In this document: in pieces, positions 52,713 through 61,939 of the stretch | Layout: every line of letters starts with the position of its first letter | Numbering within the stretch: position 1 is the stretch's first letter | Assembly (NCBI GenBank): GCA_951812575.1 | Contig: OX638322.1 | Location: 1,146,850 to 1,210,849, forward strand | DNA from: Candidatus Binatia bacterium | Lineage (GTDB): Bacteria > Desulfobacterota > Binatia > Bin18 | Direction of reading: 5' to 3' | DNA: 64,000 nt | The notes under the pieces: model-generated | The model's input: only the letters and a program-made list of their open reading frames with translations | Database searches by the model: none | Told to the model about the DNA's origin: nothing | Program-made: the position numbers and the translations under genes

Positions 52713-53073
52713 ACTATTCCTTTCTAGGGGAGGAGGTCCTCCTGAAACGTACAAAGCCCTGAGAACCATATGAGAAGGTCCCCAGGGCTTATGATCGTGC
52801 GAACCAGCTCAACTCGACAGGGGAGCAACTGTCTCCGCTCCCTTTCTTCCTGATAGAACTGTATTGCTTTTTCGCGTTGAACGCAACCGTGCGAACGGCG
52901 GCTCGTGTCTCACACGAAAATTTCTCCCTCCTCTCGCACTCCCACCGGAAACGAACGGTGCCGCGTTCGGCGTGATCCCGTCGCGTTACCACTCAGGGCG
53001 TGCTTCCATCTTTCCGGTAACTCTTTTACAGTGAAGGTGTATTACTCTGATGTCGAGCGGAGGAGCACACACG
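52713..53073. other. Divergent leader region of the RRM and ABM genes
   Basis: 361 bases without a gene. The hairpin at 52754-52790 is the only clear structure. No convincing promoter pair is seen for either direction. Confidence 0.5.
52754..52790 (-). promoter_or_regulatory. Leader hairpin upstream of the RRM gene
   Basis: AAGCCCTGAGAACC and GGTCCCCAGGGCTT pair at 12 of 14 positions around a 9-base loop, 42 bases upstream of the RRM start, in the probable 5' leader. It may act as an attenuator or a temperature-responsive element; this is inference. Confidence 0.5.
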
Positions 53074-53427
53074 ATGTTTGTTGTCACGAACCGGATTCCC
53101 GTTGCGGAAGGACATGAAGCAGACTTTGAGGATCGGTTTCGGCACCGAGCCCATCTGATCGACCAGTCCCCAGGGTTTATCAAAAACCTGGTGATGCGAC
53201 CGGTCCAGCGCCGGTTCAACCACCAGACGGGTGAGTGGGAAGAAAAAGAAGAGCAGGGGTTTTATCTGGTCCAGACCTATTGGGAGAGCGAGCAGGCGTT
53301 TTGGGACTGGACAAAAAGCGAGTCCTTCCGCATCGCCCATAGCAACCGTCCGCCCGCGGAAATGTTTGCCGGCGCAAATGTGCTGGAAATCCATGAAGTG
53401 GTGCTGAACACGGAAGCAAACGACTAG
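53074..53427 (+). CDS. Antibiotic-biosynthesis-monooxygenase (ABM) family protein
   Basis: 117-residue dimeric alpha/beta-barrel protein. MFVVTNRIPVAEGHEADFEDRFRHR and the following GFIKNLVMRPV, YLVQTYWESEQAFWDWTKS and FRIAHS match the ABM/IsdG-like group, which includes heme-degrading enzymes. GGAGGAG lies 8 bases before ATG 53074. It is 22 bases upstream of tldD, probably in one operon. Confidence 0.85.
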   Translation: MFVVTNRIPVAEGHEADFEDRFRHRAHLIDQSPGFIKNLVMRPVQRRFNHQTGEWEEKEEQGFYLVQTYWESEQAFWDWTKSESFRIAHSNRPPAEMFAGANVLEIHEVVLNTEAND

Positions 53428-53449
53428 GCAGAACCGGGGCGGAGGAGGC

Positions 53450-54925
53450 ATGGATCAGCAACACGAGCAGATAGCCGAACGCTTTCGGCGCATCATGCCA
53501 CGCGTCGATTTCTGTTCGCTCCGCATTGTGCGCGAGCGCTCGGAGTCGCTGGCGATCCGTCAGGATGTCTTACAGCCCGTATCGAACGGCGACGACCTGG
53601 GAGCCATGGTGACGGTCATCCAGCAGGGTGGCTGCGGCTATGCCGGAACGAGCGACCTGACTGAGACGGGATTGAGTCGCGCGCTCGAACACGCCCAGGG
53701 GTGGGCGCAGCGCAGCGCGGAGCGGAGCGTGACGGACTTCTCTCAGGTGGGCTTTACCCATCCGCAGGGTGAGTATGAGACGCCGGTAGCTGTCGCCTGG
53801 GACACGGTCTCCCTGGCCGATAAAATCGCGCTGCTCCAGCAGGAGAGCGCCCGTCTGCAGGGGGGGCTTGGGGGACCCTTCCCCCACAAAAAAAAGGACG
53901 AGCGGATTGTCGATTGGGAGGCCAGCCTGTGGCATACGCGGAGCGACACGCTGTATATCACGAACGATGATGCCCGTATCCGCCAGCGGGGCTGCTATAC
54001 CGTCCCGATGCTGAGCGTCACCGCCAACGCCGGCACAGAGACGCACACGCGGACCTTCGGCGGACGCGGCTATTGCCGCCAGGGAGGACTGGAAGTCCTG
54101 GACCAGACCGGATTTTATACGGTTGCGCCGCAACTCAGCGCCGAGGCGGTCCAGCTCCTGAGTGCGCCCGATTGTCCGGCCGGACGGATGAACGTGCTCC
54201 TCGCCCCGGATCAGATGATGCTTCAGATTCATGAGTCGATCGGCCACCCGCTTGAGCTTGATCGCATTCTCGGGGATGAGCGCAACTATGCCGGGACCAG
54301 CTTTGTGACGCCGGACATGTTCGGCACCTACCAGTACGGCTCGGACTTGCTGGATATCACCTTTGATCCCTCCCGACCCGAACAGTACGCCAGCTATCAA
54401 TTCGACGACGACGGCCAGCCCGCCCGGAAAGAGTATCTGATCAAGAACGGCCGCCTGCTGCGCGGGCTGGGCGGGGCGGTCTCACAGGCGCGGCTGGGCC
54501 TGCCCGGCGTTGCCAACGCCCGCGCCGATACGTGGAACAGGCCGACGATTGACCGCATGGCGAATCTGAATCTGGAACCGGGAGTGTCCGATTTTTCGTC
54601 CATGGTCGGCGCTATCGAGCGGGGCGTGTATATGAAGACCAACTGTTCCTGGTCCATTGATGATTCGCGCAACAAGTTCCAGTTTGGCTGCGAGTGGGGC
54701 CAGTTGATTGAAGACGGCAGGCTAACAACGGTGGTCAAAAAACCAAACTACCGAGGGGTATCGGCCACGTTCTGGCGCAACCTGGCCATGGTCGGCAACC
54801 TGGACAGTTATGAGGTGCTCGGCACCCCGTTCTGTGGCAAGGGCGAGCCCAATCAGGTCATCCGGGTTGGGCATGCCGCTCCGGCCTGCGTGTTCTCGGA
54901 CGTTGAGATCTTTGGGGGCGAGTAA
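53450..54925 (+). CDS. tldD: TldD-type metalloprotease subunit
   Basis: 491-residue zinc-protease subunit of the TldD/TldE heterodimer that digests unfolded peptides and matures some ribosomal peptides. The motif H261-E-S-I-G-H266 is the HExxxH zinc site, within IHESIGHPLELDRILGDERNYAG. C-terminal SWSIDDSRNKFQFGCEWG is typical. RBS GGAGGAGG. The partner gene follows after an array of repeats. Confidence 0.92.
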   Translation: MDQQHEQIAERFRRIMPRVDFCSLRIVRERSESLAIRQDVLQPVSNGDDLGAMVTVIQQGGCGYAGTSDLTETGLSRALEHAQGWAQRSAERSVTDFSQVGFTHPQGEYETPVAVAWDTVSLADKIALLQQESARLQGGLGGPFPHKKKDERIVDWEASLWHTRSDTLYITNDDARIRQRGCYTVPMLSVTANAGTETHTRTFGGRGYCRQGGLEVLDQTGFYTVAPQLSAEAVQLLSAPDCPAGRMNVLLAPDQMMLQIHESIGHPLELDRILGDERNYAGTSFVTPDMFGTYQYGSDLLDITFDPSRPEQYASYQFDDDGQPARKEYLIKNGRLLRGLGGAVSQARLGLPGVANARADTWNRPTIDRMANLNLEPGVSDFSSMVGAIERGVYMKTNCSWSIDDSRNKFQFGCEWGQLIEDGRLTTVVKKPNYRGVSATFWRNLAMVGNLDSYEVLGTPFCGKGEPNQVIRVGHAAPACVFSDVEIFGGE

Positions 54926-54929
54926 AAAA

Positions 54930-55053
54930 GAGTCTGTTGAGTCTCGGCAGCCCCAAAGGACCCAATGACCCCAAGGACCCAAATGACCCCAAGGACCCAA
55001 TGACCCAAAGGACCCAAATGACCCCAAGGACCCAAATGACCCCAAGGACCCAC
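54930..55053. repeat. GACCCAA array between tldD and tldE
   Basis: About 124 bp. A short GAGTCTGTTGAGTC arm is followed by tandem GACCCAAATGACCCCAAG-like 17-18-base units. It lies in the gap between the tldD stop and the partner's ATG; the latter has no conventional RBS, as the array runs to 5 bases before it. Confidence 0.85.
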
Positions 55054-55057
55054 AAAG

Positions 55058-56383
55058 ATGCAGGAGTATTTCTACCAGCTTGCTGACTTCATCATCGGCC
55101 ATCTGACCGGAGAGGAGCACGCGCTGTGTCATTTTGCGGCTGAGGACTCGGACTTCGTGCGCTTCAATCACAGCGCCATCCGCCAGGCGGGAACGGTGGC
55201 GCAACGTTCCATCGCCATTGAACTCATTGTTGGACAACGTCACGCAGCCGGGGATATCAGCCTGTGCGGCGACTTTGCCGTGGACAGTCGGCGCACCCGC
55301 GCCGTGCTGGACAGCCTACGCACCCAGCTTCCCCATCTACCCGAAGACCCGCATTTGCTGTACGCGACCGAGGTCCAATCGAGTGAACATCACGGCGAAA
55401 ACCGGCTGCCGGAAGAACGGGGAATGATCGTCGACGCCGTCCTGCAGGCCGGACAGGGGCGGGATCTGGTTGGCTTTTACGCGGCCGGCGGCATACACGC
55501 GGGTTTTGCCAATTCCTTTGGCCAGCGCAACTGGTTCTCGACCTATACCTATAGTGCGGACTGGAGTTTCTATCTCAGTGGCGACAAAGCAGTGAAAACG
55601 GCGGATGCCGGCTTTGTGTGGAATCCGAACGTCTTTCAACACAAGGTCGATACCGCAGCCCGGCAACTGGCCGCGCTTTCCATGCCGGCCAAGACCATTA
55701 CACCGGGCCGCTACCGGGTGTATCTCGCGCCCCCGGCCGTGTGTGAGATCATGGACCTGCTGAATTGGGGCGGATTCGGCCTCAAGGAGCAAGAGACGAA
55801 ACAAACGCCGCTGATCAAGATGACCCAGGAGGGAGCGGAGCTGCACCCGGCTGTCACGCTTATTGAAAATACGCAGGACGGAGTCGCTCCGAACTTTCAG
55901 GAGGATGGCTTTCGCAAACCGGACCAGGTCCAGCTCATCACCCACGGTCGCCGGGGAGACTGTCTGGTGTCGCCCCGGTCTGCCAAGGAATATGGCGTAG
56001 CAACCAATGGGGCGTCGAGCTGGGAGGCGGCCGAATCCATTGAGATGGCCGCAGGGGAACTGACGCAGGATACGCTGCTGGCGCAACTGGACACCGGCCT
56101 CTATATCAACAATTTATGGTATCTGAACTATTCGGACCGGGCGGCCTGCCGCATGACCGGCATGACCCGGTTTGCCACCTTCTGGGTGGAAAATGGCGAG
56201 ATTCAAGCGCCGCTCAATGTGATGCGGTTTGACGAATCGCTCTACCGCATGCTAGGGACGAACCTGATTGGCATCACCGCCGAGCGTGACTATCTGCTCG
56301 ATCCCAACACCTATCATGCCCGCTCAACCGGCAGCAGCCGACTGCCGGGACTTTTGATCGACGCCTTCACCCTGACCTTGTAG
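55058..56383 (+). CDS. tldE: TldE/PmbA-type protease partner subunit
   Basis: 441-residue partner of TldD, lacking the HExxxH motif as expected. N-terminal FAAEDSDFVRFNHSAIRQAG resembles TldD-fold beta strands, and the C-terminal WYLNYSDRAACRMTGMTRFATFWVENGEI is characteristic. It starts at ATG 55058 with only GGACCCACAAAG upstream, so translation initiation may be governed by the repeat array. Confidence 0.88.
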   Translation: MQEYFYQLADFIIGHLTGEEHALCHFAAEDSDFVRFNHSAIRQAGTVAQRSIAIELIVGQRHAAGDISLCGDFAVDSRRTRAVLDSLRTQLPHLPEDPHLLYATEVQSSEHHGENRLPEERGMIVDAVLQAGQGRDLVGFYAAGGIHAGFANSFGQRNWFSTYTYSADWSFYLSGDKAVKTADAGFVWNPNVFQHKVDTAARQLAALSMPAKTITPGRYRVYLAPPAVCEIMDLLNWGGFGLKEQETKQTPLIKMTQEGAELHPAVTLIENTQDGVAPNFQEDGFRKPDQVQLITHGRRGDCLVSPRSAKEYGVATNGASSWEAAESIEMAAGELTQDTLLAQLDTGLYINNLWYLNYSDRAACRMTGMTRFATFWVENGEIQAPLNVMRFDESLYRMLGTNLIGITAERDYLLDPNTYHARSTGSSRLPGLLIDAFTLTL

Positions 56384-56418
56384 GGAACCCGTCCCTCTCG
56401 GGGGTATGAAAGGGACTC

Positions 56419-58392
56419 GTGAACCTTCCCCTCCCAGCGCGCGTCACAATCTGTCTGGTTCTGTTCCTGCTGGGGGTATCGTCCGCCGCGGCCCAGGACC
56501 AGACCCTCACCGGCTGGTTCAGCTTCACCGTCGCCGATTATCCGACCGAGTCCGGTCTTGCCTCTGAAATCACCTACGAGTTGACTGAAGACTCGGGCGA
56601 GCGGTACGAACTCCTGATTGATATCGAACTCATGCAGCCGCTCGGCGGCCCGGTGACGGTGAACCGCAAGCGGGTGACAGTCGTAGGGGCATGGGAGCAT
56701 GACCCGCTCTGGTTCCGAGTCCGCTCCATTGAGCTGGCTCCGTCGCCCTTGACCGACACACCGGGGAGGACCTTTACCACCTGCGTCGATTTTCTGTCGG
56801 CCTCACGTCATCTCTTCGGATCGGGGCGAGACACCGCCAGTGTCCAGGTCAAGGCGACGAGTGATTGTGCCTGGTCGGCAACGAGCCACGCTGGGTGGCT
56901 GCGCATCACGTCCGAGGGTACGGGAAGGGGCTCCGGCAGTGTCCGTTATACGGTGGCGGCTAACCCCAGCCCTGCTGTCCGAACTGGCACACTCAGCATT
57001 GACGGTTGGACCTTCACAGTGACTCAGGCAGGAACCAGGGATCGCCTGTTTGCTGACAACATGGAGAGTGGAACAGAAGGCTGGACTGAGTCTTCTTGTG
57101 AGCCACGCCCCTGTTCTAGTGGTTCTCCCTGGGCGCTGACCAGGACTTCCTCCCGGAGCGGGACACGTGCCTGGACGGACAGTCCTGGGGAGAATTATCA
57201 GCATAACCAGAATGTTATCTTGTGGTCTCCGGTTATTGATCTGACCAGGGTGACTTCGGCCACCCTGACCTTCTGGCATCAGTACGACTTTGCCAGTGGC
57301 GATCAGGGCAGTGTGTGGATTGCACGGCAACAGGAGGATGGAAGCTGGAGGACAGAGGCACGTTTGCGGTCTTTCATCGGCACTCAGCCAGCTTGGATAC
57401 AGACATCTCTTGACCTGAGCCCTTTCGTTGGGGCACGTATACACTTCGCCTTCCAACTGTGGTCTGATGCCACTGAGACCGCCGACGGGTGGTACATCGA
57501 CGACGTGGCTGTGTTCTCAACGGATTTCGTCTCCCCCGTGACCCTGGAGAACCCCCGATCCGCCTCCTTCCAGAGCGGGATAGGGGTCATATCGGGCTGG
57601 GCGTGTCACGCTAACGAGATTGTCATTGAACTGGATGGGATGCCGCTGCAAGCGGGCTATGGCACCACGCGGAATGATACGCGCAGTCGCTGCGGCGACG
57701 CCAACAATGGCTTCAGTCTGTTGTGGAACTGGAACAACCTGGGGGCAGGGCCGCATACGGTCCGGGCGCTGATTGACGGGGTGGAGTTTGCCACTACGAC
57801 CGTGCGGGTAACGACCTTTGGGGAGGATCCCTTCCCGCGGGGCTGGCGTGGGACGTTTGCCCTGCCCGACTTCCCCGCCGCCGGGGAGACCACCAGAGTC
57901 CGGTGGGAAGAGTCACTGCAGAACTTTGTCATCACGGACGGGCAGCCGCATACTGGAGAGGGGCATGATCGAGTAGCGGGGGTGCACGCCGTCTTGGAAA
58001 ACCCGTCACTGGGGTCGGCACAGAGTGGAGTGGGGGTGATTTCCGGCTGGGCGTGCGAGGCAGGGGAAATTGTCATTGAGCTGGATGGGATGCCACTGCA
58101 AGCCGCTTACGGAACGGTACGAGAGGATACCCGTGGCGTCTGTGGCGATGCCAACAATGGCTTCAGCCTGTTGTGGAATTGGAACAACCTGGGGCCGGGG
58201 CCGCATACGGTCCGGGCCCTGCTTGACGGGCAGGAGTTTGCCGCCACGACCGTGCGGGTGACGACCCTGAGGGAGTATCCCTTCCCGCGGGACTTGAGTG
58301 GCACATTTCCCATTCCAGATTTCCCCCGCCCTGGGGAGAACAAACGGCTGCGATGGGAAGAGTCGCTCCAGAACTTTGTCATTATTCCCTGA
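56419..58392 (+). CDS. Secreted multidomain protein with BACON-like domain and two C-terminal repeats
   Basis: 657-residue exported protein, GTG start with AAAGGGA upstream; signal peptide to about residue 25 (LVLFLLGVSSAAA). Residues about 140-210 resemble a BACON domain (WSATSHAGWLRIT, GSVRYTVAAN, GTLSIDGWTFTVTQAG). Residues 215-375 look like a MAM/immune-inhibitor-type beta sandwich. Two near-identical 115-residue modules follow, each with SGWAC, ELDGMPLQA, CGDANNGFSLLWNWNNLG, HTVRAL and RWEESLQNFVI. Probably surface-binding. 68 bases before the TonB receptor. Confidence 0.75.
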   Translation: MNLPLPARVTICLVLFLLGVSSAAAQDQTLTGWFSFTVADYPTESGLASEITYELTEDSGERYELLIDIELMQPLGGPVTVNRKRVTVVGAWEHDPLWFRVRSIELAPSPLTDTPGRTFTTCVDFLSASRHLFGSGRDTASVQVKATSDCAWSATSHAGWLRITSEGTGRGSGSVRYTVAANPSPAVRTGTLSIDGWTFTVTQAGTRDRLFADNMESGTEGWTESSCEPRPCSSGSPWALTRTSSRSGTRAWTDSPGENYQHNQNVILWSPVIDLTRVTSATLTFWHQYDFASGDQGSVWIARQQEDGSWRTEARLRSFIGTQPAWIQTSLDLSPFVGARIHFAFQLWSDATETADGWYIDDVAVFSTDFVSPVTLENPRSASFQSGIGVISGWACHANEIVIELDGMPLQAGYGTTRNDTRSRCGDANNGFSLLWNWNNLGAGPHTVRALIDGVEFATTTVRVTTFGEDPFPRGWRGTFALPDFPAAGETTRVRWEESLQNFVITDGQPHTGEGHDRVAGVHAVLENPSLGSAQSGVGVISGWACEAGEIVIELDGMPLQAAYGTVREDTRGVCGDANNGFSLLWNWNNLGPGPHTVRALLDGQEFAATTVRVTTLREYPFPRDLSGTFPIPDFPRPGENKRLRWEESLQNFVIIP

Positions 58393-58460
58393 GCACGTGC
58401 GCCAACCGCAGCGACTTATCATACAGACGAGGCCGGAGAGCAGGAGGTTTTACACCCGCC

Positions 58461-60683
58461 GTGCAAGAAGCGAACGATCACAGACACCTGATACCTGAAG
58501 AAAAGCGTCCTGCCCTGCACCGTCTGTCCGGTTGGGTGTGCTGCATCATTGTGCTGCTGTGGACGGCGGAGACGGGCTACAGCCACGACATACCCGGCCT
58601 TCGGGAAGCCGAGCACCCTGCTGGGCCAACGAAACAGTTGCCGCTGATGACTGTCACCGAGCGCCGACCGATCAGCGCGGCCACCGAAACTCGTGTACGC
58701 GAAAAAGACTTTGCCGTTCGGCCGCACAACACGGCCTGGGAAATGCTGAATAATCTGCCCGGATTTGTGGCCGGTCAGCACGCCGGGGGCGGCAAAGCCA
58801 TGCAATACTTCTTGCGCGGTTTTGATAATGACCATGGCACTGACGTGGCCATCAGTGTTGACGGTATCCCTGTCAATATGGTCAGTCATGCCCACGGTCA
58901 GGGCTATGCGGACCTCAATTTTTTGATCCCCGAGGTGGTCGAGTCCATTGACTACCGCAAGGGTCCTTATTTTGCGGACGCCGGGAATTTTGCCAACTCA
59001 GGTTCGGTCAACTTTGTGACCAAAGAAGATACCGTCGAAAACTCGCTCCGCGCCGTGGGTGGAAGTTTCAACACCATGCGCTATGTCGGCATCCTGTCGC
59101 CGCGCCTCGGTCCGGTGCAGAGCCTGGTCGCCAACGAAGTCTACTTCTCCGACGGGCCGTTCAAGCACGGCGAGAATTTTGTCAAATATAATTTCTTCGG
59201 CAAGTTTAGCCTCAGGCCGAGCCCAACCTCGAAGCTGAGTCTGTGGACCTCGCTGTATACTGGCGACTGGGATGCCTCGGGTCAGATTCCACTCCGAGAG
59301 GTCAGGAGCGGACGGCTGAACCGGTTCGGCTCGCTCGACTCGACCGAGGGCGGACGCTCAGACCGGGAAAACGTGAACCTCATCTACACGGCAACCCCAA
59401 GTCCAGAGGAAAGCTGGTTTGTGCAACTCTACTTCAGCCGCTACCGCCTGCGCATGTTCTCAAATTTTACGTTTTTCAGCGGTGACCCGGTGCGGGGCGA
59501 TGGTATTGAACAACTCGATAGCCGTGTACTGTTTGGCGGCCGGGCGCATTATCATCGGTTGTGGACACTTGGCAGCGTGCCGCTTGAGAGCACCCTTGGT
59601 TTTGAGACACGCAACGATAACGCCGATATCGGCTTGTTTCGGCAGCAGCGGCGGCAACGGTTTTTCACCACCCAGAAAGCCGAGGTCTGGGAGAATGCCT
59701 TCAGCGGCTATACCCAGCACGAGCTGTTTTTACGTGAGTGGCTGCGGTTCATCGTCGGCCTGCGCGGTGACGTGTTTGTCTTTGATGTTGATGACCGGTC
59801 TCCGCGCGAGGTGACGGATACCCCGCGGCTCCAGGGCAAAAAGAGTAAACGTGTCCTCCAGCAGGCAACAGATGCTGGACACGTTTACTCTTCTACGACC
59901 GACGGCATTGTCAGCCCCAAGGCCAGTCTGATTGTATCGCCCTTTACCAACCCTGCGAGCCTGTGGCACCAGACCGACCTCTTTCTCAATTTTGGGATGG
60001 GCTATCATTCCAACGATGCCCGGGATGCGGTCCAGCCGGGGGGCAGCGGGCTGGCGCGCTCAACCGGCGCAGAAATCGGGGCGCGCACGAGGCTGTATAA
60101 TCGGGTCGAGTTGGCCTCCTCGCTGTGGTGGCTCGACCTGGGTAGCGAGCTGGTCTTTGTGGGTGACGAGGGCACGACCGAACAGCGTGGCCCCACGCGC
60201 CGCTGGGGCGTGGATATTGAGATACGGGCCGAAGTATTGCCCTGGCTGTTGTTTGACTATGACCTGACCTATGCCGACCCCCGCTTTCGCGTCACGGGCG
60301 ATGCCATTCCCCTGGCTCCGACTTTGCTGATGAACGGGGGGCTGACGGCCTACCCGATTGAGAATTTCTCTGCCGCCCTGCGGGTACGCTTCCTGGACGA
60401 CCGAGCCGCTAATGAAAATCGGAGCGTGATTGCACGGGGCTATACCCTGATCGACCTGCTCATGCGCTACCGCTGGCGCAACATTGAGGTGTCCTTTGAT
60501 GTGCTCAATCTCGCCGATACCGACTGGCGAGAGACGCAGTTTGCGACAGACTCCTGTCTCCGGCGCGAAGTCGGTAGAGACAGCCGGTGCCCTCGGGACG
60601 GCGGCGGGCCGGGAATTGCCGACACCAATATGGTGTCCGGCTACGGCATCAAGGTCCGCAGTGGGCTGACGGTGTTTTTCTAG
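58461..60683 (+). CDS. TonB-dependent outer-membrane receptor with in-frame repeat insertion
   Basis: 740-residue receptor. After a signal peptide (LSGWVCCIIVLLWTAETGYS) the plug domain follows (AWEMLNNLPGFVAGQHAGGGKAM, FLRGFDNDHGTDVAISVDGIPVN, FVTKEDTVE), then a 22-strand-type barrel ending KVRSGLTVFF with terminal Phe. Residues 461-477 come from a complete palindromic element (59841-59892), located in an extracellular-loop-like region after VFDVDDRSPREV. GTG 58461 with AGGAGG upstream is chosen; the frame opens at 58353. The ligand is unknown. Confidence 0.85.
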   Translation: MQEANDHRHLIPEEKRPALHRLSGWVCCIIVLLWTAETGYSHDIPGLREAEHPAGPTKQLPLMTVTERRPISAATETRVREKDFAVRPHNTAWEMLNNLPGFVAGQHAGGGKAMQYFLRGFDNDHGTDVAISVDGIPVNMVSHAHGQGYADLNFLIPEVVESIDYRKGPYFADAGNFANSGSVNFVTKEDTVENSLRAVGGSFNTMRYVGILSPRLGPVQSLVANEVYFSDGPFKHGENFVKYNFFGKFSLRPSPTSKLSLWTSLYTGDWDASGQIPLREVRSGRLNRFGSLDSTEGGRSDRENVNLIYTATPSPEESWFVQLYFSRYRLRMFSNFTFFSGDPVRGDGIEQLDSRVLFGGRAHYHRLWTLGSVPLESTLGFETRNDNADIGLFRQQRRQRFFTTQKAEVWENAFSGYTQHELFLREWLRFIVGLRGDVFVFDVDDRSPREVTDTPRLQGKKSKRVLQQATDAGHVYSSTTDGIVSPKASLIVSPFTNPASLWHQTDLFLNFGMGYHSNDARDAVQPGGSGLARSTGAEIGARTRLYNRVELASSLWWLDLGSELVFVGDEGTTEQRGPTRRWGVDIEIRAEVLPWLLFDYDLTYADPRFRVTGDAIPLAPTLLMNGGLTAYPIENFSAALRVRFLDDRAANENRSVIARGYTLIDLLMRYRWRNIEVSFDVLNLADTDWRETQFATDSCLRREVGRDSRCPRDGGGPGIADTNMVSGYGIKVRSGLTVFF
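59841..59892 (+). repeat. Palindromic element copy 8, inside the TonB receptor gene
   Basis: Perfect arms AAGAGTAAACGTGTCC (59841-59856) and GGACACGTTTACTCTT (59877-59892), loop TCCAGCAGGCAACAGATGCT. It is translated as KSKRVLQQATDAGHVYSS within the receptor, in the same frame and orientation as copy 1. Confidence 0.92.
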
Positions 60684-60706
60684 GAGGGACAATACCGGTG
60701 TTGCCC

Positions 60707-61918
60707 CTACTGAAACGGGGCGTCGTTGTCCACGCCTAACAGGTGTTTCCCAACCAGTTCCGAGACCCGGTCGGGATGGGCGTTGATATGCAGCGGCATG
60801 GCCTGAAAGTCGCGATAGCGGCGCTCAAAAGAGCCCCCTTCGCGCAAGCCGTTGCCGCCCTGGACGCGCAAGAGCAGCCGCATGGCTTCGTCACACAGCC
60901 GAAGCGCCGTCATGCTATAGCTAAGCTGGCGCAGATAGTCCGTCTCCGTAGGGATACTACCCGCCTCGATCCGCGCGTCCGTTTCCGCACAGCCCGTCAG
61001 GACGGCTGCGCGGGCCGAGCTAATAGCGGCTCCGGCCTGACCGATGTTGAGCTGGACCGCTGTCCGGTCGGCGACTTTCACCCCAAAAATAGCTACCCGG
61101 CCGCTCAGCCCCTGACAGGCTTCCGCCAACGCGGCCGAGGCAACCCCGACCGCCTGCGCGCCGAGCCAGAGATCGGACACCGCCGACCAGTCCTCACGAT
61201 AGCGGTGGGCGACCATAGGGCGGTCCGGGTCTCGAAATTGGACCCGAAAGTCTATGGGAAAAGACCGGATCAACGCGGCTGGAACGGTCGCAGCCTCATA
61301 ATTGATGTGATCGGTGGCCGAGGCGCGCAGGCTCATCGAGAGCCAGGTTGGGTCAATAGACACGCCCTGAGCATCGGTCCGGACAACGGTAAAACGCAAA
61401 TCCGGTTTTTCGTCCGGCTGTTGGGTCTCGCGGTCGAGCGCAAACAAACAGGCGGCCCAATCCCCATAGCGAGAGCCGGAGGCAAAGCTGGCCCGACCGT
61501 TGAGAATCAGGTCTTCCCCTTCAATTTTGCCGTGGACGCTGGTGCCCGCTCCCGCGGGAAAACTGACCCATTCCCGGCGGGCGACCATCTGCCGCAGGAC
61601 ACTGCTGCCGTCCGGGCCGAGCTGACCACAGATAAAGTGAAACACGCACAAGTGATTCCACAGGCACCAGGCGGTCGAAGCACAGGCCCCGGCCACGGCT
61701 TCCAGCTCCTGAGCGATGACCCCGATACTGGCCTCGATCCCGCCGATATTACGCGTGGCCGAGGCCCGAATGAGGTCGGTGTTTTTGATGGCGCTGATCA
61801 CTCCCGGATCGACGCTGCGAGTCCGGTCGGCGTGGGCGGCCTGCTCGGCAATGACGGGCAGGATCGGGGCGCACAGCAGATCGCTATCAGTGTTGAGAAA
61901 GGTCGGGACAGGCTGCAT
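60707..61918 (-). CDS. Acyl-CoA-dehydrogenase-like flavin monooxygenase
   Basis: 403-residue protein of the acyl-CoA dehydrogenase fold, closer to the HsaA/DszC-type flavin-dependent monooxygenases (CASTAWCLWNHLCVFHFICGQLG, NGRASFASGSRYGDWAACL, RVQGGNGLREGGSFERRYRDFQAMPLHINAHPD in part). These oxidise aromatic or sulfur compounds with reduced FMN. Substrate unknown. Next to a cytidylate-kinase-like gene 21 bases upstream on the same strand, possibly co-transcribed. Confidence 0.8.
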   Translation of the reverse strand: MQPVPTFLNTDSDLLCAPILPVIAEQAAHADRTRSVDPGVISAIKNTDLIRASATRNIGGIEASIGVIAQELEAVAGACASTAWCLWNHLCVFHFICGQLGPDGSSVLRQMVARREWVSFPAGAGTSVHGKIEGEDLILNGRASFASGSRYGDWAACLFALDRETQQPDEKPDLRFTVVRTDAQGVSIDPTWLSMSLRASATDHINYEAATVPAALIRSFPIDFRVQFRDPDRPMVAHRYREDWSAVSDLWLGAQAVGVASAALAEACQGLSGRVAIFGVKVADRTAVQLNIGQAGAAISSARAAVLTGCAETDARIEAGSIPTETDYLRQLSYSMTALRLCDEAMRLLLRVQGGNGLREGGSFERRYRDFQAMPLHINAHPDRVSELVGKHLLGVDNDAPFQ

Positions 61919-61939
61919 GGATCACTCTTGGTGGTGGCG

